This document shows, in pieces, positions 1-6,623 of a stretch of 21,550 nucleotides of DNA (positions are counted from its first letter, which is position 1; every line of letters starts with the position of its first letter). The translations under genes were made by a program, and so were the position numbers. The stretch is taken from the NCBI GenBank assembly GCA_023425285.1, contig JAFACY010000190.1:1-21550 (forward strand). The letters are read 5' to 3'. The stretch is from Bacillota bacterium. GTDB taxonomy: Bacteria > Bacillota > Clostridia > Tissierellales > Sedimentibacteraceae. Below the pieces are notes generated by a model that ran no database searches, was not told the DNA's origin, and saw only the letters and a list, made by a program, of their open reading frames with translations.

Positions 1-82
1 GATCTATTTCGGTGTAAAATTCAACCTCAGGGAATTCCTTTGCGACTATTTCATAAAAATGTTTATCAATTATTATTTTCAT
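1..82 (-). CDS. 5' end of an unrecognised protein (partial)
   Basis: The minus strand opens with an ATG at 82-80, preceded by a strong ribosome binding site (AAGGAGG, about 87-93 on the plus strand as CCTCCTT). The frame then stays open to the left edge of the window. The 27 readable residues begin MKIIIDKHFYEIVAKEFPEV. That is too little to assign a family, so I name no function. The gene lies downstream of the nitroreductase gene on the same strand, but the hairpin terminator at 104-119 stands between them, so it may have its own promoter or be reached only by readthrough. Confidence 0.6.
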   Translation of the reverse strand, partial: MKIIIDKHFYEIVAKEFPEVEFYTEID

Positions 83-97
83 ATTTTCCTCCTTAAA

Positions 98-122
98 TTA
101 AAAGGACGCTTCTGCGTCCCGA
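98..122 (-). terminator. Intrinsic terminator after the nitroreductase gene
   Basis: GGACGC (104-109), a TTCT loop and GCGTCC (114-119) form a 6-bp GC-rich hairpin. Read on the minus strand it is followed by TTTTAATTT. It lies about 20 bp past the nitroreductase stop codon and just before the ribosome binding site of the next gene. Confidence 0.75.
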
Positions 123-140
123 TAAAATCAATATCATTAA

Positions 141-1004
141 TTAACTGATGCAGTGTGCCACTATTTCGTAGTCTGACGGTACCGCGTAATTCTTGTCCGG
201 CTTGCCGAATTTCCATTCTAAGTTAAACAATGTGCTGTCAACGATAAGCTTAAAGTAAAGCATTGCTATTCCTGTATCAACTTTTTGTTCGTATTCATTT
301 ATATTTTCATCTTTTCTCAACGCAAGAACAACCATACCGTTATCATAAACAAATCTCCATGGCTGTCTGTTTTTAGTTGACGGTGCCAGTCTTGCATAGA
401 AGAATGCATCCAAAAGTCCTACTCTTGCCAGTTCCTCAGGATCTGCATCCTCACCCCATTTGTTCAGATAAACCAGATCTCTTACTCTCATTCTTTCAGA
501 AACATTGTCTTCCACTATTTCCACTTCCGCATGAGAAGGATTATATTCAGATACATTTTCATACAATACCTTGTTTTTATTATCATCATAGCCGAGAGCA
601 ATGAGTGCCGACAATTTCTTGTCTGAACCGATGCCAAGTCTTTCTTTTATTGCTTCACCGTCATGGATGGTTATCCAGCATGAGCCAACTCCCAGACCAA
701 AGGCCTTAAGCATAACATCCTGCACGGCATATCCGGTATTTTCTATGTAATGTTCCTTGTCCTCGGAAAGAAACAGCAAATAATGAGGCGCTTCAATCAT
801 CATGTCATTATAGCCTGCCATATTTCTAAGATTTTCATAAACCTCATCCTTACTTTTCAGCATAGCATCAAGCTGTATTTCACCTATTAATCTTTTCCCT
901 TTTTCGTAATAAGCTTTAAGCTCCTGCAATATTTCCGGACTTACAACATCCTCTTTATAATTTCTGACTGATTTGATTTTCGAAATAATGTCTTTGTAAT
1001 CCAT
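141..1004 (-). CDS. Nitroreductase-family protein (TM1586-like)
   Basis: A 287-residue, cytosolic-looking protein with the features of the FMN-dependent nitroreductase superfamily. The N-terminus (IISKIKSVRNYK) matches the family's 'R(S/N)xRxY' opening. The middle segment VQDVMLKAFGLGVGSCWI is the typical '..n.llaA.alGlgscw' helix and strand, and SALIALGYDD follows. The C-terminal part contains ARLAPSTKNRQPWRF, a second nitroreductase-type 'aPSa.NrQPWrf' motif. The length and tandem motifs fit the TM1586-type subgroup, in which one chain carries both halves. An upstream in-frame ATG at 1022 exists, but the ribosome binding site GGAGGGA lies just before the ATG at 1004, so I start there. A TATAAT at 1030-1025 (minus) may be its -10 box, without a convincing -35. 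The real substrate (nitro compound, quinone, flavin or other) cannot be told. Confidence 0.82.
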   Translation of the reverse strand: MDYKDIISKIKSVRNYKEDVVSPEILQELKAYYEKGKRLIGEIQLDAMLKSKDEVYENLRNMAGYNDMMIEAPHYLLFLSEDKEHYIENTGYAVQDVMLKAFGLGVGSCWITIHDGEAIKERLGIGSDKKLSALIALGYDDNKNKVLYENVSEYNPSHAEVEIVEDNVSERMRVRDLVYLNKWGEDADPEELARVGLLDAFFYARLAPSTKNRQPWRFVYDNGMVVLALRKDENINEYEQKVDTGIAMLYFKLIVDSTLFNLEWKFGKPDKNYAVPSDYEIVAHCIS

Positions 1005-1077
1005 ACTTCCCTCCGCATTCATTTATTATAGCTTATATACCCACTTATTATGTAACTTAACAAATAATTTTTATCAT

Positions 1078-1902
1078 TTAGAATGCTATGACAATCCCTC
1101 CATCATCAGCATAAATGGTGCTTAGTCCCGATGAATTAAATATCTTAACATCTTTGAACGGATATTTTGCTTTTATATCATCACGTAGCTTCTCAGCTTT
1201 TTCGAGACAATTTACATGCGTGATGCCAAGTACGGTGTTTTCAAAGTCCACATTATATTCGGAAATCATGTCAACCAATCTTGCAAAAGCTCTTTTTCTG
1301 CCTCTCACCTGCTCTTTTAACTCTATCCTGCCTTCCCCGTCTTCTCCCATGATCGGAACAATGTGAAGCATGCTTCCAAGTATGGCCTTAAAATTTGATA
1401 TTCTTCCGTTCTTAGCCAGATTGTCTAAGGATTCAAGTATAAAAATTGTCCTCAGCTTGGAAATATACTTGTTTGTCTGCTCTATAATCTCCGAAGTATT
1501 GAAGTTATCTTCTATCAGCTGCTTTACCTTTATAGAAATCATTGTTTCTCCCGCTGCCGCAGTCTTTGAGTCAAAAATGTGTACAAAGCTGTTAGGGAAC
1601 CTTTCCTTAAAGCTTTCAACAGCTACCATCGCACTGTTGTACGAGCCGCTTAACTGGCTTGATATTGTTACTATAAAATTGTTTTTGTGCTCCACTAATT
1701 TATTGATAAAATCCTCAGGAGGAGCGCAGGCTGTTTTTATCTGGTTCTTCGTATTTTTCATTTTTGCTATAAGACTATGTATGCTTAAATTCTCATCAAC
1801 TATTTCTTCTTCATCGATCAGAATTCTGAACGGTACTCTCGCAATATCCTGTGTATCTTCGTTAAAGTCCACACAACTGTCAACCACTAAATTATCTTTC
1901 AT
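1078..1902 (-). CDS. DegV family fatty-acid-binding protein
   Basis: A 274-residue DegV-family protein. The family folds into two domains that hold a long-chain fatty acid; members such as FakB present the fatty acid to a kinase for incorporation into phospholipid. Visible marks are the N-terminal VDSCVDF (residues 7-13), TACAPPEDF (57-65) for the usual 'TSqPs...f' motif, and ISSQLSGSYNSA (80-91), the family's Ser/Thr-rich ligand loop. The start ATG at 1902 has GAAGGAGAG 8-10 bases upstream. It has its own promoter (1936-1964), so it need not depend on the GIY-YIG gene before it. No fatty-acid kinase (FakA) gene is in the window, and other lipid genes (lipid kinase, cardiolipin synthase) lie several kb away, so no functional link is claimed. 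Confidence 0.9.
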   Translation of the reverse strand: MKDNLVVDSCVDFNEDTQDIARVPFRILIDEEEIVDENLSIHSLIAKMKNTKNQIKTACAPPEDFINKLVEHKNNFIVTISSQLSGSYNSAMVAVESFKERFPNSFVHIFDSKTAAAGETMISIKVKQLIEDNFNTSEIIEQTNKYISKLRTIFILESLDNLAKNGRISNFKAILGSMLHIVPIMGEDGEGRIELKEQVRGRKRAFARLVDMISEYNVDFENTVLGITHVNCLEKAEKLRDDIKAKYPFKDVKIFNSSGLSTIYADDGGIVIAF

Positions 1903-1935
1903 ACAGACTCTCCTTCGCTTAAATTTATTTAATTA

Positions 1936-1964
1936 ATTATAGCAAAATTTGACATGCTATACAA
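1936..1964 (-). promoter_or_regulatory. Sigma-A-type promoter for the DegV gene
   Basis: On the minus strand TTGTAT (1964-1959) is separated by exactly 17 bp from a perfect TATAAT (1941-1936). It lies 34 bp before the DegV start codon and touches the end of the GIY-YIG gene. Confidence 0.7.
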
Positions 1965-1965
1965 A

Positions 1966-2220
1966 TTATATTTTATTTTTATCATCATTTATTAATAAGA
2001 TTTTTTCTTCTCTTTTTAATTTCTTAATATCGCTCTCTCTTTTGGTTGCTTCGCTCCTGCTGTTAAATTCTTCATAGTACATCAAGGACACCGGAGTTCT
2101 TCCTCTTGTGTATTTTGCTCCTGTGTTGCTGTTATGCTCCTTCATTCTTCTGTCCAGATCGGTTGTATAGCCAGTGTACAATGAGCCGTCACTGCATTTA
2201 ACAATATATATATAATGCAT
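1966..2220 (-). CDS. GIY-YIG nuclease superfamily protein (YhbQ/UPF0213 type)
   Basis: An 84-residue single-domain protein. YIYIVKC (residues 3-9) and LYTGYT (14-19) are the two GIY-YIG strands, with Y-V in place of G-I in the first as is common in the UPF0213 group. The conserved Arg (in LDRRMKEHN) and the Glu in ATKRESDIKKL follow in order, so the catalytic set appears intact. The length is normal for this small bacterial group, whose cellular role is not well settled (DNA repair or nucleic-acid nicking has been suggested). The start at 2220 has only a modest ribosome binding site (AAGGGT). It is divergent from mtnN, with about 145 bp between the two start codons. Confidence 0.85.
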   Translation of the reverse strand: MHYIYIVKCSDGSLYTGYTTDLDRRMKEHNSNTGAKYTRGRTPVSLMYYEEFNSRSEATKRESDIKKLKREEKILLINDDKNKI

Positions 2221-2305
2221 ATTATTACCCTTATTATTAACATGATATTTATTTTAACACAAAATAATCTTAAATTATACTCATACTTTTTTAATTCAGT
2301 TATAT

Positions 2306-2334
2306 TTGACTTTTATATTTTTGTATAATAAAAT
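2306..2334 (+). promoter_or_regulatory. Likely promoter for mtnN and perhaps the activator operon
   Basis: TTGACT (2306-2311) and TAAAAT (2329-2334) are 17 bp apart, and a perfect TATAAT at 2324-2329 overlaps the same region. The mtnN start codon is at 2365. Confidence 0.6.
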
Positions 2335-2364
2335 AATGCCAAAATGATTAAAGAGAGGGAAACA

Positions 2365-3057
2365 ATGAAAATAGGCATACTTGGAGCCATGGAAGTAGAG
2401 GTTCAAGAGCTCATCGAAAGCATGGAAAATATAAAAAAAGAGACAATCAGCCGCATAACCTTTTACAGCGGAACATTGCAGGGTAAGGATGTCATTGTTG
2501 CACGCTGCGGAGTGGGAAAGGTTCATGCGGGTATTTGTGCACAGACAATGATATTGAAATACGCCCCGGATGCAATTATAAACACAGGCGTGGCGGGGTG
2601 TCTGAGCGCAGATCTGGATATAGCGGATATCGTCATATCCGACAGCGTGGTGCAGCATGACTTTGACACAACGGCATTCGGTGATCCATGCGGACTTATA
2701 TCAGGAATCAATCTGGTCAAAATACCTTGTCCGTGTGAATTGGTTCAGAAAATCAAAAAGTCTGCAGATACCATTGAGGACACAAATGTTGTTGTGGGAA
2801 CCATCGCTTCAGGAGATCAGTTTATCTGCAGCAGCGAAAGAAAGGATTTTATCGTCAGTAATTTCGATGCACTGTGTGCTGAAATGGAGGGTGCCGCAAT
2901 CGGACAGGTATGCTACATCAACGATGTGGATTTCTGTATCATCAGATCTATGTCCGACAAAGCTGACGGCTCGGCTCATATGGATTTCCCCACATTTACG
3001 CAAATAGCCGCAAAGAAATCAACACAGCTCATCAATGAATTTTTGAAATCCATATAA
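2365..3057 (+). CDS. mtnN: 5'-methylthioadenosine/S-adenosylhomocysteine nucleosidase
   Basis: A 230-residue cytosolic hydrolase that cleaves adenine from methylthioadenosine, S-adenosylhomocysteine and 5'-deoxyadenosine, relieving product inhibition of SAM-dependent and radical-SAM enzymes. The family motifs are all present: GILGAMEVEV (4-13) with the catalytic-site Glu12, GVGKVHAG (49-56), NTGVAGCL (73-80), ASGDQFI (148-154), AEMEGAA (172-178) with the ribose-binding Glu175, and SMSDKADGSA (195-204) with the catalytic Asp198. The length equals that of the E. coli enzyme to within a few residues. An upstream in-frame ATG at 2344 is rejected because the ribosome binding site AGAGAGGGA sits between it and the ATG at 2365. 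The BadF-type gene begins 46 bp downstream, past a hairpin that lacks a strong T-tract, so some co-transcription is possible. Confidence 0.95.
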   Translation: MKIGILGAMEVEVQELIESMENIKKETISRITFYSGTLQGKDVIVARCGVGKVHAGICAQTMILKYAPDAIINTGVAGCLSADLDIADIVISDSVVQHDFDTTAFGDPCGLISGINLVKIPCPCELVQKIKKSADTIEDTNVVVGTIASGDQFICSSERKDFIVSNFDALCAEMEGAAIGQVCYINDVDFCIIRSMSDKADGSAHMDFPTFTQIAAKKSTQLINEFLKSI

Positions 3058-3059
3058 CT

Positions 3060-3086
3060 TAAACCCCGCTATGGTGGGGTTCGAGT
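3060..3086 (+). terminator. Hairpin between mtnN and the redox module (repeat copy 1)
   Basis: AACCCCGC (3062-3069), a TATG loop and GTGGGGTT (3074-3081) form an 8-bp stem with one G-U pair. It is followed by TCGAGTGTCC, not a T-tract, so it may be a weak terminator, an RNA-stabilising element or a repeated DNA hairpin. It closely matches the hairpin at 6596-6620. Confidence 0.6.
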
Positions 3087-3103
3087 GTCCTGAGGAGGAT
3101 TAA

Positions 3104-3859
3104 GTGTACAACGTTGGAATCGACATTGGATCAACTGCCGCAAAGGCAGTGATAATGTCAGAAGATAAAAAGGAAATTATTCACAAACTGCTGATGCCCA
3201 CAGGCTGGAGCAGCAAGGAAACAGCAGACATGATACTCGGCTGGATGAATGAAAAGGGAGTGACTGCCGAAAATTCAAGCATAACCGCTACAGGCTACGG
3301 CAGAGTTTCAGTACCATATGCAGATAAGGTTATAACCGAAATCACATGTCACGGAAAGGGAGCACTTTTTTTAAACGGAGGAGATTGTGCAATCATAGAT
3401 ATAGGCGGACAGGATACAAAAATTATCTCCATTGAAAACGGTGTTGTTTCCAGTTTTTTAATGAACGACAAATGCTCGGCGGGCACGGGCAGATTTCTGG
3501 AAATTATGGCAAACACCCTGGGGGTATCTTTGTCTGAAATTTTCGACCTTGCGGAGCAGGGCGAGGAAATCCCCATAAGCTCCATATGTACTGTATTTGC
3601 GGAGTCGGAGGTTATAAGCCTCATAGGCAAGGGCTGTTCTAAAAATGACATCGCCAGCGGTGTTGTCAGCTCAATAGCCAATAAGGTTGTGAATCTTTGC
3701 GGAAAGCATAATTCTAAAAGTGAATCTTATTTCCTCACAGGAGGATTCTGCGACAGTGAATACATGTGCAAAAAGCTTAGCCAGAAACTGAAAAAGCCTG
3801 TTAAAACCAATCAGTTGGCACGATATGCCGGTGCCATAGGCGCGGCGCTTTTAGCTTAA
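3104..3859 (+). CDS. BadF/HgdC-type ATPase activator (DCCP reductase-like)
   Basis: A 251-residue member of the BadF/BadG/BcrA/HgdC ASKHA ATPase family. These homodimers carry one [4Fe-4S] cluster between the subunits and use ATP hydrolysis to push a low-potential electron into a partner iron-sulfur enzyme. Visible motifs are the phosphate-1 loop GIDIGSTAAKAV (5-16), ITATGYGR (60-67), the phosphate-2 segment IIDIGGQDTK (97-106), the two cluster cysteines Cys124 (NDKCSAGTGRF) and Cys162 (SSICTVFAESEV), and the adenosine motif LTGGF (211-215). The length is that of HgdC and YjiL (about 255). It starts with GTG at 3104, with GAGGAGG well placed before it. The short HgdB-like gene follows 10 bp later, and the reductase at 5054 is the most obvious electron acceptor. 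Confidence 0.92.
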   Translation: MYNVGIDIGSTAAKAVIMSEDKKEIIHKLLMPTGWSSKETADMILGWMNEKGVTAENSSITATGYGRVSVPYADKVITEITCHGKGALFLNGGDCAIIDIGGQDTKIISIENGVVSSFLMNDKCSAGTGRFLEIMANTLGVSLSEIFDLAEQGEEIPISSICTVFAESEVISLIGKGCSKNDIASGVVSSIANKVVNLCGKHNSKSESYFLTGGFCDSEYMCKKLSQKLKKPVKTNQLARYAGAIGAALLA

Positions 3860-3869
3860 GGGTGATAAA

Positions 3870-4916
3870 ATGGAAAAGCTTTATGATTTGCTGGAAGAAT
3901 TCCGGGATGCCAGGAGAAATGCTTATGTTGATACCATACAACTGAAAAGCCGGGCCAGACACGTTGCAGGTGTTTTCGGCAAAAATATTCCCAGAGAAAT
4001 TTTGTGGGCAATGGACATAACACCCGTCAATGTTTACAGCATCGATGATTCCAACATTGCCGCATCAGACGGAATTATAGATAAAGACAGCTGCTCTTTA
4101 ATAAAGGCGAGCTATGGATATACCGCTGCGGAAAGATGTCCGTTGATTTATTCTGCAGATGTAATTATTGGCGATGATATGTGTCCTCACAAAACTTTGA
4201 TGATTTCAAAAATCACAGAGTTTAAGGACACCTACATTATTAAAAATCACAAAACTACTGAAGAGCTTGAAGCGGAATACAGAAAATTTATTAAGTTTAC
4301 AGAAAATAAGTTTTCTGTGAAGATGGATGAAAACAAGCTTAATGAGGTAATTGGTAAAATTAACAGCATCAGTGAAATAACAACAGATATCATCAGTATG
4401 TACACAGAAATGAAATGTCCCATAAATGTATGCGATTTGCACAATATAATATATGGAGGCCAGTTTATTCTGGACTTGGATGAAAGATATGCAAAGCTTT
4501 CTGAAATACATAATATATTGAAGGAAGCTTCGAGGGATAATATATTTTTTAAAAACAAGGACTCTGAAATAATTCTCATAACGGGAGCACCACTGGCAGG
4601 ACTGACCGAGGAGGTGTTGACCCCTTTATCTCAAATTGAAGATGTCTTTGCTGTGTTTTCCACATCACTCTGCGAAGGGGAAAATTATAACATTGCAGAG
4701 CTTTGTGAAAATCCCTATATGACATTGGCAAAAAAATATTCAAATGATTATGATGCTGTAAAAGAAATTGTAAAAGAAAATATTTCACAAACAATTGATG
4801 TGCGGCTTTCGGGGTGCGGCGTGCTGCCCGAACCGGATCATAACTTACCGCATTCGTCGTTAACTGTAGTCTACGGTGATAATGTTGACGAATTTAAGAT
4901 ATTTCCCGGAAAGTAA
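3870..4916 (+). CDS. Short divergent 2-hydroxyacyl-CoA dehydratase (HgdB)-like subunit
   Basis: A 348-residue paralog of the HgdB/FldB/DCCP family, about 75 residues shorter than the reductase at 5054-6331. By eye it aligns over two blocks: IPREILWAMDITPV (40-53) with CSLIKA (Cys75), ERCP (Cys90) and DDMCPHKT (Cys105); then IILITGAP (234-241) with SLCEGENY (Cys268) and IDVRLSGC (Cys316). The N-terminal cluster cysteine found in the neighbour (VFGTFC, Cys76) is missing, because the VFG here runs straight into KNIP. The neighbour's C-A-C pair (342, 344) and its final helix are also absent. It may bind an incomplete or different cluster, act as a partner subunit, or be a scaffold. Ribosome binding: GGTGATAAA before the ATG at 3870. 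Its last codons form the left arm of the terminator at 4899-4935. Confidence 0.75.
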   Translation: MEKLYDLLEEFRDARRNAYVDTIQLKSRARHVAGVFGKNIPREILWAMDITPVNVYSIDDSNIAASDGIIDKDSCSLIKASYGYTAAERCPLIYSADVIIGDDMCPHKTLMISKITEFKDTYIIKNHKTTEELEAEYRKFIKFTENKFSVKMDENKLNEVIGKINSISEITTDIISMYTEMKCPINVCDLHNIIYGGQFILDLDERYAKLSEIHNILKEASRDNIFFKNKDSEIILITGAPLAGLTEEVLTPLSQIEDVFAVFSTSLCEGENYNIAELCENPYMTLAKKYSNDYDAVKEIVKENISQTIDVRLSGCGVLPEPDHNLPHSSLTVVYGDNVDEFKIFPGK

Positions 4917-4935
4917 GACGGGAGATATTTTTTTT
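4899..4935 (+). terminator. Intrinsic terminator overlapping the stop codon of the short paralog
   Basis: ATATTTCCCG (4899-4908) pairs with CGGGAGATAT (4919-4928), a 10-bp stem with one G-U pair, and is followed at once by a run of eight T (4928-4935). The stop codon TAA (4914-4916) sits in the loop. Confidence 0.85.
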
Positions 4936-4984
4936 AGTATAGCAAATTTTTATTTTACAGGCTCCAAGCATTAGTTTTACTAAT

Positions 4985-5013
4985 TTGTATTTTGTATTTT
5001 TTTTAACTATAAT
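4985..5013 (+). promoter_or_regulatory. Promoter for the double-cubane reductase gene
   Basis: TTGTAT (4985-4990), a 17-bp spacer and a perfect TATAAT (5008-5013) lie 41 bp before the ATG at 5054. Together with the terminator just upstream this implies a separate transcript for the reductase and the DUF3343 gene. Confidence 0.7.
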
Positions 5014-5053
5014 TAATTGTATGTATTAAAATTAAAATACTTGGAGGATGTAA

Positions 5054-6331
5054 ATGACTGATTATCGTCAAATGTGGGAAGATTTAGGTATGGACTTAGA
5101 GCTTCATGACCAGTTGTGTGAAGTATTGCCTACGGCTTTCGGAGATGTGTACTTATCTCAGGAGGACAGACCTGAATCAATGGATTATTACAATTTTGTT
5201 GTATCGGAAATTCATGGTGTGAGACCTGCGGAATTAATCGAATCTCAGAAAAAGGGCGGAAAGGTATTCGGTACATTCTGTGTATTTGTGCCTGACGAAA
5301 TAATATTTGCTGCTGATGCCATCGCTACGGGATTATGCGGCGGTTCACAGTTCTGGGTTCCCGGTGGAGAAAAGGTTTTACCGACTAACACATGTCCACT
5401 GATTAAGGCTTCTGTAGGTGCGCGGCTTGACAGAACATGTCCTTTCTTCAAAATCGCAGATATGTTTGTCGGTGAAACTACCTGTGACGGAAAGAAAAAG
5501 GCCTGGGAAATACTTGCGGAGGATGTACCTGTCCACGTTATGGACATACCTCAGATGAAAAGACAAAAGGACTTAGATGCATGGACGGATGAAATAAGCA
5601 TTTTTAAGGACAAGGTTGAAGAGTTTACAGGAAACAAGGTTACACCTGAAAAATTATCTCAGGCAATAAAATTGATAAATGAAAAAAGAAGAGCATTGAA
5701 GCGTCTGTATGAATTCAGAAAAAATGAAAGCCTCCCTATAAGCGGCAAGGATGTACTTCTTATATCACAAATTGCTTTCTATGATGATCCTGCCCGCTTT
5801 GCATCAATGACAAACAAATTATGTGATGAACTGGATGAAAGAGTAAAAAATAACGTAAGTGTCTTCTCTGCAGGAACCAAGCGTATAATGATAACGGGAA
5901 CTCCTATGGCGATACCTAACTGGAAGCTGCATCACATCGTTGAAACGAGTGGCGGTGCTGTTGTGGTTGAGGAAACATGTACAGGTACACGTTACTTTGA
6001 AAATATGGTGGACGAAGACAAGACAACCATGGATGAACAGTTAAAGGCTCTGACAGACAGATACATGAAAATAAACTGTGCATGCTTCACTCCAAATACG
6101 GGAAGAGTTGACGACATCCTCCGTCTGGCAAAGGAATACAATGTAGACGGCATAATTGATGTCAACCTGAAGTTCTGTAACCTGTATGACACAGAGGGAT
6201 ACTTTGTTGAGAGAGCTGTGAAGGAAGCGGGAATACCTGTTTTAGGAATTGAAACAGACTACACTGATCAGGATGCTGAACAGCTCAGAACAAGAGTCGG
6301 TGCTTTCATAGAAATGCTTTCAAATAAATAA
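5054..6331 (+). CDS. Double-cubane-cluster anaerobic reductase (DCCP/YjiM type)
   Basis: A 425-residue member of the 2-hydroxyacyl-CoA dehydratase D superfamily, closest in design to the double-cubane cluster protein of Carboxydothermus and E. coli YjiM, not to a dehydratase subunit pair. In those proteins a homodimer receives electrons from a BadF-type activator and holds an [8Fe-9S] double-cubane cluster that reduces small molecules; acetylene reduction was shown in vitro. Cysteines at the expected places are VFGTFC (Cys76), TNTCPLIKA (Cys114), RTCPF (Cys129), TTCDGKKK (Cys144), EETCTGTRY (Cys309), NCACF (342/344) and KFCNLY (Cys375). The second Rossmann-like half (residues about 275-425) ends with the family's GIPVLGIETDY. 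The start at 5054 has GGAGG seven bases upstream. A HgdA-like alpha subunit, required for a classical dehydratase, is absent. The physiological substrate is unknown. Confidence 0.87.
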   Translation: MTDYRQMWEDLGMDLELHDQLCEVLPTAFGDVYLSQEDRPESMDYYNFVVSEIHGVRPAELIESQKKGGKVFGTFCVFVPDEIIFAADAIATGLCGGSQFWVPGGEKVLPTNTCPLIKASVGARLDRTCPFFKIADMFVGETTCDGKKKAWEILAEDVPVHVMDIPQMKRQKDLDAWTDEISIFKDKVEEFTGNKVTPEKLSQAIKLINEKRRALKRLYEFRKNESLPISGKDVLLISQIAFYDDPARFASMTNKLCDELDERVKNNVSVFSAGTKRIMITGTPMAIPNWKLHHIVETSGGAVVVEETCTGTRYFENMVDEDKTTMDEQLKALTDRYMKINCACFTPNTGRVDDILRLAKEYNVDGIIDVNLKFCNLYDTEGYFVERAVKEAGIPVLGIETDYTDQDAEQLRTRVGAFIEMLSNK

Positions 6332-6332
6332 T

Positions 6333-6587
6333 ATGGTTTATTATATACTTTTTAATGATGTGGAAAGTGGGATGAGGCTGTACAATTTGTTGAAGGAAGC
6401 TAAAATCTCCGTCACAATAGCTCCTACTCCCAGAGAAGCAAGTAAATGCTGCGGCATATCATTGTTGTTTAAAAACAAGGAGGATATTCCTTTCATACAA
6501 GAGTGTATAGAAAGTAACAGCATCGAAATCAACAGAATTTTTGAAACGGAATCAAAAATCAACCCCAAGAGAGACAAATTCTGCTGA
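6333..6587 (+). CDS. DUF3343 protein (putative S/Se-carrier-like)
   Basis: An 84-residue protein of the DUF3343 family (Pfam describes it as putative Se/S-carrier-like). Typical marks are YYILFNDVESGMRLYNLLK at the start and the central APTPREASKCCGISLLF (30-46), with Cys39 and Cys40 at the place where the family has its conserved Cys-Gly. The very last residue is also a cysteine (KFC, then stop). The ATG at 6333 lies one base past the reductase stop codon and has no ribosome binding site of its own, so it is probably translated by coupling to the reductase. That points to a role tied to the reductase, for example sulfur supply for, or assembly of, the cluster; this role is inference. It ends with TGA at 6585-6587. 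Confidence 0.82.
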   Translation: MVYYILFNDVESGMRLYNLLKEAKISVTIAPTPREASKCCGISLLFKNKEDIPFIQECIESNSIEINRIFETESKINPKRDKFC

Positions 6588-6595
6588 TAGCAGCC

Positions 6596-6620
6596 TGAAC
6601 CCCGCCTATGGCGGGGTTCA
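6596..6620. terminator. Symmetric hairpin between convergent genes (repeat copy 2)
   Basis: TGAACCCCGCC (6596-6606), a TAT loop and GGCGGGGTTCA (6610-6620) form a perfect 11-bp stem. It sits between the end of the DUF3343 gene (6587) and the end of the lipid-kinase gene (6624), so it can serve both strands. Neither side has a long T-tract. It is the better-paired copy of the hairpin at 3060-3086. Confidence 0.65.
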
Positions 6621-6623
6621 AGT

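Noticed and set aside
1370..1936. Long plus-strand open frame of 188 codons opposite the DegV gene.
   Set aside because: It is antisense to a clear DegV protein, lacks a ribosome binding site and shows no recognisable family; it is a shadow of the real gene.
3104..6331. Classical 2-hydroxyglutaryl-CoA or phenyllactyl-CoA dehydratase operon.
   Set aside because: No alpha subunit, CoA-transferase, acyl-CoA dehydrogenase or electron-transfer flavoprotein is present, and the main subunit has the length and cysteine layout of the double-cubane/YjiM group.
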